From NCBI GenBank assembly GCA_035235625.1, contig CP141145.1, forward strand, positions 24,306,563-24,370,562: DNA of 64,000 nucleotides, in the 5' to 3' direction. The translations under genes and the position numbers were made by a program. Shown here piece after piece: positions 1 to 10,989 of this stretch (position 1 is its first letter; each line of letters opens with the position of its first letter). A model generated the notes under the pieces. It was not told the DNA's origin. It worked only from the letters and a program-made list of their open reading frames with translations, and searched no databases. Source of the stretch: Saururus chinensis. Taxonomy: Eukaryota; Streptophyta; Magnoliopsida; Piperales; Saururaceae.

Positions 1-240
1 ATTTCACGCTTCTGGAAGTATGTGAGGGACCCTTCATCTATCCATCTGGCCCTTCCTCCACCTTTGCCCCGGGACATATCCCAATCTATTCCTCACGCTA
101 TTCTATAGCAATGGCATGTTCATCGTGGGTGACGTGTTGTGCAGGAAATCTTAATTTCATGGTTGCACCAGCCACCGGAAGATGCTACTTGGGTAGTGGA
201 AGATGATTTCTATGTGCAATTTCCATATTGGTGGCCTTGA
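1..240 (+). pseudogene. Ty3/gypsy polyprotein C-terminal remnant
   Basis: Frame 1 reads as the C-terminal tail of a gypsy pol protein. It has the post-integrase 'HVSRFWKYV-like' strand at the very start, then a stretch ending WLHQPPEDATWVVEDDFYVQF, which is the chromodomain-like tail typical of plant chromoviral integrases. Two in-frame stops (about 108 and 141) show that it is dead. The same tail recurs at about 1600-1700, so two related elements lie in series. The window edge cuts the upstream part. Confidence 0.7.
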
Positions 241-700
241 GGGCAAGGTGTAAATAAAGCGTGGTGGAAGCGGCAGCACCCTCTGCCTAATTTAGGACAT
301 TACTAGTTTTATTTCAATTCTATTTTAAACATGTTTCCCTAGTCTTAGGTCTCCTAATTTAAGTTATGATTTAGTTTCTTGGTTTAGCTAAAGCTTAAAT
401 CAATTAGCTTTCCTAATTTAGTTTATGCACTATTTCATGTTAGTTTCCTAGTTTAATCAAGAGTTATAATTGGGTAAGTGTAAAACTATAAAATGGTTTC
501 CTGCCCCATTGCTACAGTAAACAAAAACAGTGATTTCAATTAAATAGAATAATTAATTCTCTTCCTTCAGCTCATCTGCCCTCTCGTAGTTCTTCTCTGC
601 ATCTCCCATTTCCATCTCTACTTCTCCCCTTTCCCTCCATTTCCCTATCACTCACCTTGTGTGGCTTATTGGGATACACCACAATATCACATCAAGCATC
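241..700 (+). mobile_element. LTR-like segment of the decayed gypsy element
   Basis: This sequence lies between two gypsy integrase tails and contains a TATA-like box (ACTATAAAATGG, about 484-495) followed by a pyrimidine-rich stretch. It resembles 1735-2080 in order and wording: CTAGTCTTA...TTCCTAGTT, then a TATA box, then CATTGCTACAGTA followed by CTTCTTT-rich sequence. I read both as decayed LTRs of one family. Exact ends are not resolvable by eye. Confidence 0.5.
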
Positions 701-739
701 CCTCTCTATTCAGCCACAGATGGGAGGATATTTCAATGG

Positions 740-1715
740 ATTTTGTTGAGGCTTCATCGGGGTTCGTGTAGTTGTTGATCAGCTCTAAGTATGCCCAATT
801 TTGTGCTCTTTCTCATCCTTATAGTGCTCGGTCAGTTCTTGAAATGTGTTTGTGTGATATTGCTCGCCTCGAGAGATGCCACATACAATTGTTTGTGATC
901 AGGATATGGTATTCTTATCGAAATTTTGGTATGAGCTCAACCTACCATCATTAGATTGATGGGCAGACTAAAGTAGTCAACCCGTGTTTGGAGTAGTACC
1001 TTGGTGTTTTGCAAATGACCAACCTAAGATTTGGCTATCTTTTTTGCATTGGGCGAAGTGGTCTTATAATACTTATCACACTATAGCCTCTTTTACACCA
1101 TTCCAGGTTGTCTATGGTTAGCCTCCCATTGTGTTGAGGTATGTTCCCTTGCAGTCTCCTGTTAAAGAGGTGGACAATGCATTGTTGACTAGAGGTGAGG
1201 TCCTCCGCCATCTTCGTTTGTGTTTGGTGGGTGCCCAAAATCATACGAAGCATGTTTATGATTGCCACCACCAAGATCAGGTTTTAGGTTAGTGATTTGG
1301 TTTATATTTGCCATCAGCCATACTGCGAGATGTTTTTCTATCATCCAGGTAGTGCAAAGCTTTCTAATCATTTCCTCAGCCCCTATCCTACCATTGGGCG
1401 GATTGGTGATGTTGCATATCATCTAGAGTTTCCTCTGGAGTCCTAGATCCATCCAGGCTTTCACATTTCATGATTCCGAAAGTAGGTGGGAAATCCCTTT
1501 TGTCGTTTTTCTTGCCATTCATCCCCCTTTTCCAATGGATCAGCCATGCTTTATTCCTCATGCTATATTACAATGACAACGTGTTCGGTGTGGGAGACAT
1601 GTTGTCCAGGAGAATTTGATTTCATGGTTGCACCAATCCCTTGAGGATGCTACATGGGTGGTGGAGGCTGATTTCTATGATCAAATTCCTCCTTGAGGAC
1701 ATGGCATGAGTGGAA
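740..1715 (+). pseudogene. Ty3/gypsy integrase remnant
   Basis: Fragments in shifting frames give the integrase core: a 'DQLSKYAQF' catalytic strand near 766-800, HPYSARSV...DIARL, then a 'WLSFLHWAKWSYNT...TPFQVVYG' segment at 1030-1120, and the C-terminal WLHQSLEDATWVVEADFYDQ tail at about 1630-1685. Several frameshifts and stops break the reading frame, for example a 2-base loss near 778 and stops at 955 and 993. The order matches the end of a chromovirus-type pol gene. The small ORFs on either strand here are only pieces of it or shadows. Confidence 0.7.
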
Positions 1716-1734
1716 CGTGGTTGGATGTTACGGC

Positions 1735-2080
1735 TCTTCCATCAGCATTGCCACCATTGAACTTTGAGATAATCTACTTAGTTTAGGATTGTGCTTTTTT
1801 TTATTAATTCTAGTTTGAATACGATTTATGATTCCTAGTCTTATTGTTTCCTAGTTAATTAGATTCTAATCAGGCTTAGTCAACTTTCCTAGCTTGGCTA
1901 TTCCTATTTTTGGTAGAATTCAAGAATTGCAATGAGCAAAGGCCATATGCCTGACACTATAAATTGGGCCTTTGCTCTATTGTTACAGTACAAGAATAGT
2001 AGCTTCTTTTTCTAATCTCTCCTCTTCCATTACTGCTCACTTTATGTCTCCACCAGGAGAGACAACAAGTATATATCACA
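1735..2080 (+). mobile_element. Second LTR-like segment of the gypsy remnant
   Basis: It follows the second integrase tail and mirrors 241-700, with a TATA-like 'ACTATAAATTGG' near 1957 followed by GCTCTATTGTTACAGTACAAGAATAG. The right edge is indistinct. From about 2080 to the L14 stop codon I see only AT-rich sequence, which probably includes the 3'UTR of that minus-strand gene. Confidence 0.45.
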
Positions 2081-2525
2081 TATGTCACTTTATAATGTAG
2101 ACTCAGCTAAAAAGGAAGTGGCTGGCAAAAACCAGGCAAGCAAAACATCACAAAGCCCACAAACGTAGAGGCAGGATCATGTTCATTCCTAACCCAACAT
2201 TGCACCTTAACATAATATCACCTCCATATATAATATAGAACAAAATACAGCTCATTAATTATTTTAATTAAACAGTTGCATAGTTATTACTCTCATGAAG
2301 CTATGGTGTCTATCTACAATTTTTAGGCTTTCCCTCTAAGAAAAATTTTGTACAAGAAACCATGAAAAAGAAATCCAAAAAAAAGGATAGCCATGTTTCA
2401 CATAAGGTTAATATTTCATAAGACCAAAAGAAATGGAGCACATAATACTTCTGCTTAGAAAGACAACAATGTGACAGAAGCATCCAAACTAAAACCTATA
2501 GGCCCAAAGAAGTTAAATACCTAAT

Positions 2526-3833
2526 TCAGGCTATATGCTCAGCCAAGGATAAGATTTTGAGATGCTTCTTCTTCCTGAGCTCATGAGGGACGGGACCAAA
2601 CACACGAGAACCCAGTGGCTCACCTTGCTTGTTGACAAGAACAACAGCATTATCATCAAACTTGATCTCACTGCCATCACAGCGGCCTCGTTGCATGGCA
2701 GCACGAACAACTACACCATATACCACCTGCCCCTTCTTCACTTTCTCCTTGGGTTGTGCCGCATCTCCCTTTTTAACTTTGCCTTTTGGAGCCAATTCCT
2801 TCACAGATGCTATAATTGTATCTCCAAGTCTAGCACCCTTCTTTCCCTTAAGGGCCTGGATGCACATGACTCTCTTTGCGCCTGAATTATCAACTACTTT
2901 GAGGTTAGTCCTCATTTGTATAAAGCTTCTGCTTTGTTGCTGCAAAACCTTCATCAGTATAGAAGATAATCATTAGCTTCCACTGCTTTCACCAAATCTA
3001 ATTTTATAAAAGGACCATAATGATCTAAACTAAAAAAATAAAATAAAACCTGAGAGAACAAATTGCTACATGGCATCACATCCTGAGGTATTTTCAGTAA
3101 ACCCAATGACTTGTTGGCAAAAATCCCAAACATTGACCGACCTACATGACAACCAGTTCACCAAACTGTAAGTATAACATGTTGACATTACATAAATGCA
3201 TACTTGCTCCAACTAATAAGGAGGATTCCAAACACTTCTTTATACATTTGTCAGGCCGTTAATGCCAGAAATCAGACATTAAGTCCAAGAAAACTTCTCA
3301 TCTAACATGCTTAATGGATGACTCAAACACACAAAATTAACTCTCTCTCTAAACACTTTTATATTCATTTGTCAGGTCATTAGTGGCAGAAATCAGACAG
3401 CTATCTTACGAAAACTTCTCATCTAACATGCTTAATGATGAGACAAACACACACAAATAAATCCCTCCCTCCCTCTCTCCCTCCCTCCACACATGTAACC
3501 AAGTATCAAGAAGACAATGCCATGACAAATGTCTCACCAACTACCAAGTAGTTGTGCTTCCAATTGTCAAGTACTTAAAGAAATAATAACATTGTTGACA
3601 GCATTTTCACGTTTGTGCAACACTAAGCCCACTTTTGACAGCGGTTTACAAATGGGCTTCCTGGGCCATTAGCTTCCAGGAAGTCAGCCAGAAACTGATG
3701 CCAGTTGGACCTCCTTCTAGTTTCAGCTTCAGGTTTAATTTCCGTGGAAGCATTGACAAATGCAACCTAAGGAGACCTCAATAACACTTAAGAGCCTACC
3801 TTGCACCCAAATAGAAGTAATACGGCCAGCCAT
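2526..3833 (-). CDS. HLP: Mitochondrial ribosomal protein L14 (HUELLENLOS/HLP type), 3 coding exons
   Basis: uL14 component of the large subunit of the mitochondrial ribosome; in Arabidopsis the HUELLENLOS pair is needed for ovule development (family knowledge). My model joins 3833-3800, 3141-3050 and 2948-2526 on the minus strand. Introns have AAG|GTAGGC...GTAG| and CAG|GTTTTA...GAAG| boundaries and phases agree (34+92+423 nt), giving 182 residues. Residues 1 to about 50 are Arg/Ser-bearing and acid-poor, as in a mitochondrial presequence. The L14 domain runs from about 51 to the end, with [19 protein letters not shown] and [34 protein letters not shown] segment (about 104-115) follows KGKVKKG and looks like a short internal duplication. 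The ATG at 2954 inside intron 2 would lack the presequence, so I reject it as the start. Confidence 0.87.
3230..3468. repeat. Tandem duplication of about 120 bp in L14 intron 1
   Basis: The block beginning AACACTTCTTTATACATTTG at 3231 recurs from 3351 (AAACACTTTTATATTCATTT). Both copies continue through CAGAAATCAGACA, GAAAACTTCTCATCTAAC and ATGCTTAATG to CAAACACACA. The copies differ by scattered substitutions, so the duplication is not recent. It ends in a CTCCCTCC microsatellite. Confidence 0.8.
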
Positions 3834-5580
3834 ACCTGCAGGTTCAAGATCTAGCCTGTAAAAGAAAAAGACTTTAGCTCTCTCCTGTCAAGCCTAAAAG
3901 ATACTACACCAACAACATTTATATATAAATATTTATCCTACCAATGGAAAAGTGGATATCAACTAAAAGAGAAAGCACTGGTTCATGAGGATGAAGTCCC
4001 AGACAAATAACTAAAAGACCCAACAAAAATATCACAATGGTTCTTATGGGGAAAGTAGTACATTTAACTTTCCCAGTCAAAAGACACAAATAGAAACAAA
4101 AATTCTTACCTAGTTTAACGAAGGTCAGAAACTCAAATTAGAAATTTTTGCATCTGGTACCAAACAAACCTATCTGCTAGGTCTCAACCTTGCTTGAGTT
4201 ACATGATTCTCCACCTGATTTGGCATATGAATTTAAAAAATGAGACTCCTTCAGCTCATTCCAGTCAGTTAATTACCAGCAGATTGACCACCTAACACAC
4301 TGTTTGACCAAAATATAGTTTAGCAGCTTCAGTTTTCAAGCAATAATTCGAGCACCTCATATTACCAATGATAAGAATTATGTGATAGTGTCATTTGTTG
4401 ACTGGATGTACTAATCATAATTTGAAATTAAAACGACCAGGTGTTTACATATTTATATTTTCAAAAAATTACTACACGACTAATATTAAAAGATAAAAGT
4501 TTTGCGTTTATGTTATATGAATATGCCATGATAATATAATAAGTAAATAAGGTCTTTAACCTTTTGTATCACTCCCTACAGCGCAAAGAGACCACCTAGC
4601 TATCTTTTAAACTGCAATCTCAGCTATGCATCTGTGCATATAGAGGCGATAATTAGAGGGGTGCAAAAGCAGCTAAGCGTTATACCATTTTTATATGAGT
4701 CCTTACAAAAAATCAACTTCCCAAAGTGAGACGATGAAACTAAATGTTTGATGCCAACACATTATCCTCCCTTTCTACTCTATCTATAGTAGGTAATGTA
4801 CGAACCCCCTCACACTGCAATAGAAGTCCAGAAAACATAATTACATAAATGAAATAGCTTTTCAACTTACCACAACACTGAAAATTTGTTATTGTTATAA
4901 AAATAAAGGCCGCAAATTTTCTAGGCGTCTTAAGATATGAAACAAGAAATACCCAAAGAAAAGTTCTGGCCATAGCTCATGAATTTCAAACAACATGTCA
5001 TATGACCTAACGTATAGTATATTTTGAGCCCCGTCACCCCCAGAGTCTTCCTACTTTACCTCTTAAGAAAAAACAGATTCTTCCATTTCCATAAACTAGA
5101 AAGAAAAAATTGAAATGTCCAAGGGTGTCGTATCTTTAGACGACAAACACAACGAATTAGTACTAAGCAAAGTTTTATGTAAAAGTTCAATTTTCAACAC
5201 AGAAGTGAACGCTTCCAGAATTGATTTCAAGGAAAAGTCGACTGCTTCAGTTCACAGAAGAAGATTTTCATATTGCAAGTGCCATTATTACGGTCTTCTG
5301 AAGAAGAAGAACTGTTAAGGCCACGGTCCGGGAAGAATCGACTTGTACAGAAACCCATCATCAAGAAAAATTTAAAAATATCATATTTCAGTGAACAGTT
5401 AAGGTGGCCTTGTTACCAAAGAGGTAGAGGGATCACCTGCGACGGGGACGGGGTTGCGGTGGCGGTGATTGTGGCGTTCGGAAAAGGAGGTTTTCAATGC
5501 TCGTGTTAATGATGCCACACCGGGTCAAGATGTTCTAACGACTCCAGCTGAGCGGGCTCGGCTCTCGCCTTCACCGTGAA
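3834..5580 (-). promoter_or_regulatory. Probable 5'UTR, 5'UTR intron and first non-coding exon of the L14 gene
   Basis: Immediately upstream of the L14 ATG the minus strand reads TTTTTCTTTTACAG|GC, a strong acceptor with AG at 3857-3856. A GC-rich stretch further up ends GTCGCAG|GTGATC with the donor at 5436. I infer a 5'UTR intron of about 1.58 kb (3856-5436) and a leader exon from about 5437 to 5580. Plant housekeeping genes often have such introns. No TATA box is obvious upstream. The 67- and 78-residue plus-strand ORFs here have no recognisable homology and are left out. Confidence 0.5.
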
Positions 5581-5630
5581 GAGCGCGTATCTGCTAGAAA
5601 GGTTCACTCCATTAGCACCGATTAGCTACC

Positions 5631-5710
5631 AATAAGAAGTATACACGTTACTAAACCCAATGACAGCCACAATAAGCAATAGACACGTTATTAAACCTAA
5701 AGACAGCCGT
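5631..5710. repeat. Two 40-bp direct repeats upstream of the L14 leader
   Basis: AATAAGAAGTATACACGTTA followed by CTAAACCCAATGACAGCCAC (5631-5670) is repeated with few changes at 5671-5710. Each unit carries ACACGTTA and GACAGCC. The pair sits about 60 bp upstream of the inferred first exon, in likely promoter sequence. From 5711 to 6075 the DNA is AT-rich with nothing recognised. Confidence 0.75.
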
Positions 5711-6075
5711 CTTTATCTGTTTTCGTTTTTTTCTTATCTCAGTGGACCTATAAGAAAACCTTGCATTCTCAATAAATTACTTCATAAAATTTTTTTATAA
5801 ACACTATGTAAATTATAAAAAAGTTAAATTTTTTTTATAAATCTTTAAAAATATAAAGGTATTTAGTAAAAATTTCAGTCTTTAATTTTAAGAGGATTAA
5901 AATTAAATTAAAGATCATTAATTGTATAATAATTAGTTATATCAATAATAGTAATGTATATTGCTTTTTTTTTATAAATTAGATATTTCAAATATAAATG
6001 ACAATATTGTGATTGAATTTAGGAATGTTTTATTTTTTAAACATATTTTTCTATAAAATACTACACAAAATGAAA

Positions 6076-7690
6076 GTTCTCTTAAAAGAACTTTAGATGT
6101 TGCAAAGGACAATAGTGAAAAACCAAGAGGGAGAAGATGATAAACCTCGACGTAGTAAACATGATAGAATATCAAAATCCTTTGGTCCAGACTTTCTAAC
6201 TTATTTATTAAAAAAAGAGACTCAAAGCTTTAAGGAAGTCATGTCTTCTCCGGAAGCACAATATTTGAAAGAGATAGTCAATAGTAAAATTAAATTCATT
6301 ATGCAAAATCATATTTGGGAGTTAGTAAACCTACCATTAGGTAATAAACCTCTTGGATATAAATAGATATTTAAGAGAAATATGAAGGTTGATAGATTAA
6401 TTGACAAATATAAAATTAGACTTGTTATCAAAGGATACAAGCAAAAGGAAGTCAAGAATATTTTGATACATATTCACCAGTCACAAGGATAACTTTCATT
6501 AGGATGTTAATCGTAATTACTACTTTGTATAATCTTTAAATACATCAAATGGATGTAAAAATCGCATTCTTGAATGGTGACTTAAATAAGGAAATATATT
6601 TACAACAACCTGAAGGGTTTGTTGTACCGGGTAAAAAAAACAAAGTGTGCAGACTTGTTAAATCTCTCTATGGGCTTAAGCAAGCGTCTAAGCAATGATA
6701 TGAAAATTTTGATAAAATGATAATGTCAAATAGATTCAAAATCAATGAATGTGACAAATGTAATTATGTCAAAGAAAGACCTAATGGCTATGTTATTGTA
6801 TGTCTATATGTAGATGATATGCTCATTATTGGTAGTAATGATAATATCATTAAAACTACTTAAAAGATGTTGAATAAATAGTTTGACATGAAGGATATGG
6901 GTGTTGCTTATGTCATACTATAGATGAAAATCACTAGAACATCTGATGGATATGTATTATCTTAATCTCATTATATTTAGAGAAATTCTATAAGAATGAT
7001 AATCGTCCAGCGAGAACACCTGTGGATGTGATATTGCACTAAAGCAAAAAACACTGGTGAGAGCATATCACAACTTCAATATTCTCAAATTATTTGAAGT
7101 CTCAATTGTATCATGAATTGTACGAGACCAGACATAGCATACTCAGTAGGTAAACTGAGTAGATTCAATAGCAACCTAGGCTGTAGTCATAGTATCCAAC
7201 AAAACTAGAAGGTTACTGTGATGCAAACTAGATATCTTATACAAAAGACTCAAAATCCATAAGTAAATATATCTTTACTCTTGGAGGTGCAACAGTGTCT
7301 TGGAAATCTTCTAAACAGAAGTGCATAGTAAGATCCACAATGGAATTTGAATTCATTGCGCTTGATAGAGCAAGCAAAGAGGCTGAGTGGCTTTGTAATT
7401 TTTTAGAGGATATTCCAATGTGGGGGAAACCTGTGTCACCTATTTGTGTATACTGTGATAGCCAATCAGCTATAGGAAGGGCACAAAGTAACTTGTATAA
7501 TGGTAAGTCTCGATATATACATCAGAGGCATAATACCATAAAATAATTACTTTCTAGTTGAATAATTTTCATTGAGTATGTTAGGTAAAAAAAATTGCAG
7601 ATCCGCTTACTAAGGGTTTGACTAAAGAACAAGTGAGCAGTTCATCAAGTGGAATGGGCTTGAAGCCCATATATTAAGTGTCACCATAAT
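6076..7690 (+). pseudogene. Copia element A: reverse transcriptase and RNase H remnant
   Basis: Reading frames in series give the Ty1/copia RT. A 'RRSKHDRISKSFGPDFLTYLL' lead-in begins near 6150, followed by WELVNLPLGNKPLGYK (6319-6366), the [11 protein letters not shown] motif (about 6550-6585) and CLYVDDMLIIGSNDN (about 6800-6845). RNase H follows at 7295-7546 ([19 protein letters not shown]...YCDSQSAIG), then LTKGLTKEQV. Numerous stops and frameshifts (for example at 6364, near 6450, 6696 and 6861) show that it is non-functional. Gag, protease and integrase are absent. The same family is present as elements B and C. Confidence 0.85.
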
Positions 7691-8263
7691 GGCAACCCAA
7701 CCTAGTTGACAAGAGATCCCAAAATCTGGGTTCAAAGGGACAACCGAATTATGGGGGATTCAAGGGGAATCACTATTGAGATAAAATCTCGTCTTCATTC
7801 CTATGATGAGATAGTAATGTTTGCGGAGTGAATTAGGATAAACTTTGCTTTTAATAGTTCTTATAGCTTGAATTCATTCAAGTGGGTTATTGCAGGATAC
7901 TCTTAATGAGAATCACTTGTATGAGTGTGAAGGAGCTGCTTCTATAAGGATTTTAAAGCTAAATCTTCTAAAGAACTCATGAAAATCAGAATTGTTCAGG
8001 GCCGAAATGAACACAATCATGAGAACCATAGTGTGTCTGAGAAGTGATTGTGTGAATTCTATTGTCTTGGTTTACACAAATGGTTGAACAGTTCAAGACA
8101 TCACATTTACTAATTAGCCAGTAGACCCGATAATTTTCACAAGGAAAGGTTCAAAGCCAAAAGCTACATTTCCTCCATGCATGATCTTTTCAATATTTGC
8201 TTTCACGGTTTATCTGCATTATTCTGCATAGTTATCTAACCAATTCTCATTCATGTGGGGGAT
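7691..8263 (+). mobile_element. 3' untranslated region and polypurine tract of copia element A
   Basis: Non-coding sequence joins the RNase H remnant to the LTR. It ends CATGTGGGGGAT (about 8252-8263), the polypurine tract that primes plus-strand DNA synthesis, directly followed by TGTTAGAAGTGGG. The corresponding tract of element B (reverse complement at 49238-49249) is identical, which fixes the LTR start. Confidence 0.75.
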
Positions 8264-9050
8264 TGTTAGAAGTGGGCATTATATTTAATGGGTTAAGCCC
8301 ATATCATTAAGGTGGGTATAATATTTACATGGGTTAAGCTCATAATATTTATGTGGGTCAAGCCCATATTACTTAAGTGGGTCAAGCCCATATGGTACAG
8401 AGAACCCAAACCCACTTTGTGTTAAATGAGAATCACACATGTGAATTGGTTAAAGGAGTGAATAGTCTCACATTGCCTAGAAGAAGGTGATATTGTTGGT
8501 ATATAAGGCACAAGTTTGGCCTTCCAAGTTAGGCCCTTATGCCAACCCACTTTTGTGGGGCAGAGATATGTTGGACCTATGCACCTAGGTGGGCTAACCC
8601 ACACGCGTGTGCCGCCGCAGTCAGGTTGGGTTGGGTCAACAAGATAATTAATTTTGGGACAAAATTATTTAGTTTGGTTTGGTTTCTATTTAACAAAAAT
8701 GGGTCTGGTTTGTTTTCACTAAAGAATGTGTTCATTAACGAATGGATGGGATAGACACATCCGTTTGAACGGGAAAGGGTGTATTCAATGGGATTTCCTA
8801 TAAAATCATTGAAAATGATTTATGTAATAATCTGATTCTGGATTTCCATCCACTCCCCTTCTGTGAGAGCATGCATATTGTGGTTCGCTGCATGTACTGT
8901 GTTGGAGGTGCTCCTACAGCACGTGGTTGATCATCTTATTATGGGAGGCAGACACCCAAGAGTCTTAAGCACCGTTAAGGAGGGTGATTTATGTCTTAAG
9001 GACAAAACAATTTGCTTGATTCAATGATAAAACTTCAAGTAAGGATTTTC
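8264..9050 (+). mobile_element. LTR of copia element A
   Basis: It starts TGTTAGAAGTGGGC after a polypurine tract and matches LTRs at 59989, 49237 (minus) and 54472 (minus). U3 carries four spaced copies of GGGTYAAGCYCATAT (about 8290-8395), then a TATA box (TATATAAGGC near 8500), then a perfect CACACGCGTGTG palindrome near 8600. The 3' limit is approximate, judged where similarity to the element B LTRs fades. It is followed by a leader rather than by host DNA, so this LTR may be the 5' LTR of a further, mostly deleted copy. Confidence 0.75.
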
Positions 9051-9099
9051 ATCATCATATTTGCAAAGGTACAAAAATAACAATCTTAAGACAAAATTC

Positions 9100-9440
9100 T
9101 TTACATCTTTTGTACTTTACTATTTTGCATGTAGAATAGTAAATTTATAAGTCATATTATGTGAATTTTGAAAATTTATTGTTCATTTCAAAAAATTTCG
9201 AGTTTTTTACTGTTCTGTGTGAAAATTTTCAAAATTTAACAGTTCTATATGTACATTTTTAAAATTTGATAGTTTTGTGTATAAATTTATGAAATTTTAC
9301 TATTCTGGGCATAAATTTATGAAAATTCACTATTCTGTGCGAAATTTTTCAATATTTGACTATTCTGCACTTAAATTTATGAAATTATACAGTTTTGTGC
9401 ATAAATTTTGGAAACATTATTGTTCTGGATGTAAATTTTT
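9100..9440 (+). repeat. Degenerate ~37-40-bp tandem repeats of a copia leader
   Basis: About eight imperfect units share the pattern ACTRTTCTGTGY-TAAATTT-ATGAAAATT. The same leader type lies after the LTR of element C (60760-61480). A 74-residue ORF across it is a by-product of the repeat. No gag start follows here; the sequence changes abruptly at about 9440. Confidence 0.7.
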
Positions 9441-9850
9441 GGTAAATTCAACTGCCAGAGGCTGCGCGGTTGATTGTATGACAATAGTTGCAACTTCTTG
9501 ATGGGTGCGAACTTCATTCTCTGGCTGACGTTCAGGCAAAATTGCATGGGACAGTATGGGAGCATTTGCAACATCACTTGGAGAACTCTTGTCCTCATCT
9601 AGTTGTGTGTTTTTCGTCAAATAACCAAAGCCAATGTTGCTGCTAATGACTCCTTAAGTTTTGAACTAACATTTTCAAATGACTCTTAGGGCTTTGGAGG
9701 GGGTTGCATATGAGGCTTAGAAAGTGGTTGAGGCTTGTTAACTGGTTGTGCTTGTGCCTTGGAATGATGTTGCAACAAGGGCTTTGAAGGTGCTTGCACC
9801 TAGGTCTTGGCAGTTGCTTGCACCTGGTTATTTTTCAATAGTAATTATGA
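9417..9850 (-). pseudogene. Possible captured host-gene fragment (TFIIS/SPOC-protein-like?)
   Basis: The minus strand has near-continuous coding-like sequence rich in Gln, Pro and Lys (QVQAPSKPLLQHHSKAQAQP), then ESFENVSSKLKESLAATLAL, then a Ser/Glu-rich tail (TQLDEDKSSPSDVANAPIL). It has two or three stops and a frameshift near 9640. From memory, the '-SVR-KLRESLA-AL-LV' pattern resembles the segment before the TFIIS-like domain in plant SPOC-domain proteins, but I cannot verify this. It sits between two retroelement remnants, as expected for a captured or retro-copied fragment. Confidence 0.3.
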
Positions 9851-9869
9851 TGGAATAAAACATAATAAG

Positions 9870-10243
9870 ATTAGGCATACCTATAGCTATTAGAGCTTGA
9901 ACAAAGCTTATCCTTTTGATGAAGTTTTTCTTATGCTAATCTTGTACAAATTCTCACATTGTATTTCTAGTTTAGAACTTGACTAAGAATAATTTTTGCT
10001 TAAGGCACCGTATTAGGATGGTTAATAGTATATTTATGACTAAACTAGGATACCATTACTAAGAACCCTAAAATACTGACCCCAATCTAAAAGTCAACCA
10101 TTAGTCGAGATTTACCACTAAAACTACAACTTAATGTGTATTATGACCCAAGCCCATTACTCAGATAGTTTTAAAAGCCCAAAACTAGCATTAATTGAGA
10201 CAGTTGGGTCATCTTATGTTTTAATTAAAAAAGAAGCCTAATA
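9870..10243 (-). mobile_element. LTR-like sequence of a minus-strand copia element
   Basis: On the minus strand the sequence CCAAGTGGGAGAATATTAGG (10238-10257) has the form polypurine tract plus LTR start seen in many plant copia elements, with the LTR's first TG decayed. A second CCAAGTGGGAGATTTTATT lies at about 10283-10302. The LTR should extend leftward from about 10243. Its far end is not evident. Confidence 0.45.
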
Positions 10244-10704
10244 TTCTCCCACTTGGCGCAACTTTTCAATTGAACCATAGAAATAAAATCTCCCACTTGG
10301 CTCAATTAAACTATATTTGAGAAAAAATATTTCAGTTAAAAAATAATAACCAAGTGGGTAATGGGAAAATTTAAAATAACTTTCATATGTGCATATAATT
10401 TTTTATTACAAAATAATACCTTTCGAACTATATGTGGTAACTTTATACTTTTACAAAATGTCATAATTGCAAGAATCAGGGCAATTATGTTCTCATAGGA
10501 GAATATTCCCTTCCATGTATCACAATGCAACTAATTCATTTTGCTTGACTGCTATATGTGGCAAAATATATGTGAGTGAAGGCATGTTCCCACTCTTTTT
10601 TCTAACATTATCTCATACTTAAGTGCATAGAAAATGAGACAATACGAGAAAAGAAAATGTACCGGATATGATAAATGAAACAGTCCAAAAGTACATAAAC
10701 AAAA

Positions 10705-10986
10705 TCAAATGCACAATGAGCTAATAAGATCCATACTATCCACATGACTCTTAAATAGAGAAGGGGGTAAGCCCTTAGTCATTAGATCAATAACCATAAG
10801 CTCAGTACCTATATGCTCAATAACAGTTGTCCTTTCTTTAATACGATTCCAAACAACAAGATACTTGATGTCAATGTACTTACTCCGACTTTCACTCTTG
10901 TTGTTCTTCGTGAAGAACACAACGACACTGTTATCACATAACACCTTTAACGGCCTAAATATAGAATCCATAATAAAACATGACAA
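10705..10986 (-). pseudogene. Copia RNase H C-terminal fragment
   Basis: An open frame of 93 residues reads PLKVLCDNSVVVFFTKNNKS, then SKYIDIKYLVVWNRIKERT, then DLMTKGLPPSLFKSHV. This is the end of a copia pol RNase H domain (CDN-S-A metal-site strand, then the HIDIKYL and LTKGLPP signatures). It is of a different copia lineage from elements A-C, which end LTKGLTKEQV-like. Its neighbours upstream (10990-11583) hold no recognised domain, so it is a fragment. Confidence 0.8.
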
Positions 10987-10989
10987 AAA

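Noticed and set aside
2562..2976. Plus-strand ORFs of 107 and 115 residues
   Set aside because: They are antisense shadows of the L14 exon, whose minus-strand protein is clearly conserved.
5115..5509. Two small plus-strand ORFs (67 and 78 residues)
   Set aside because: They overlap the inferred 5'UTR intron and leader of the L14 gene on the opposite strand and show no known motif.
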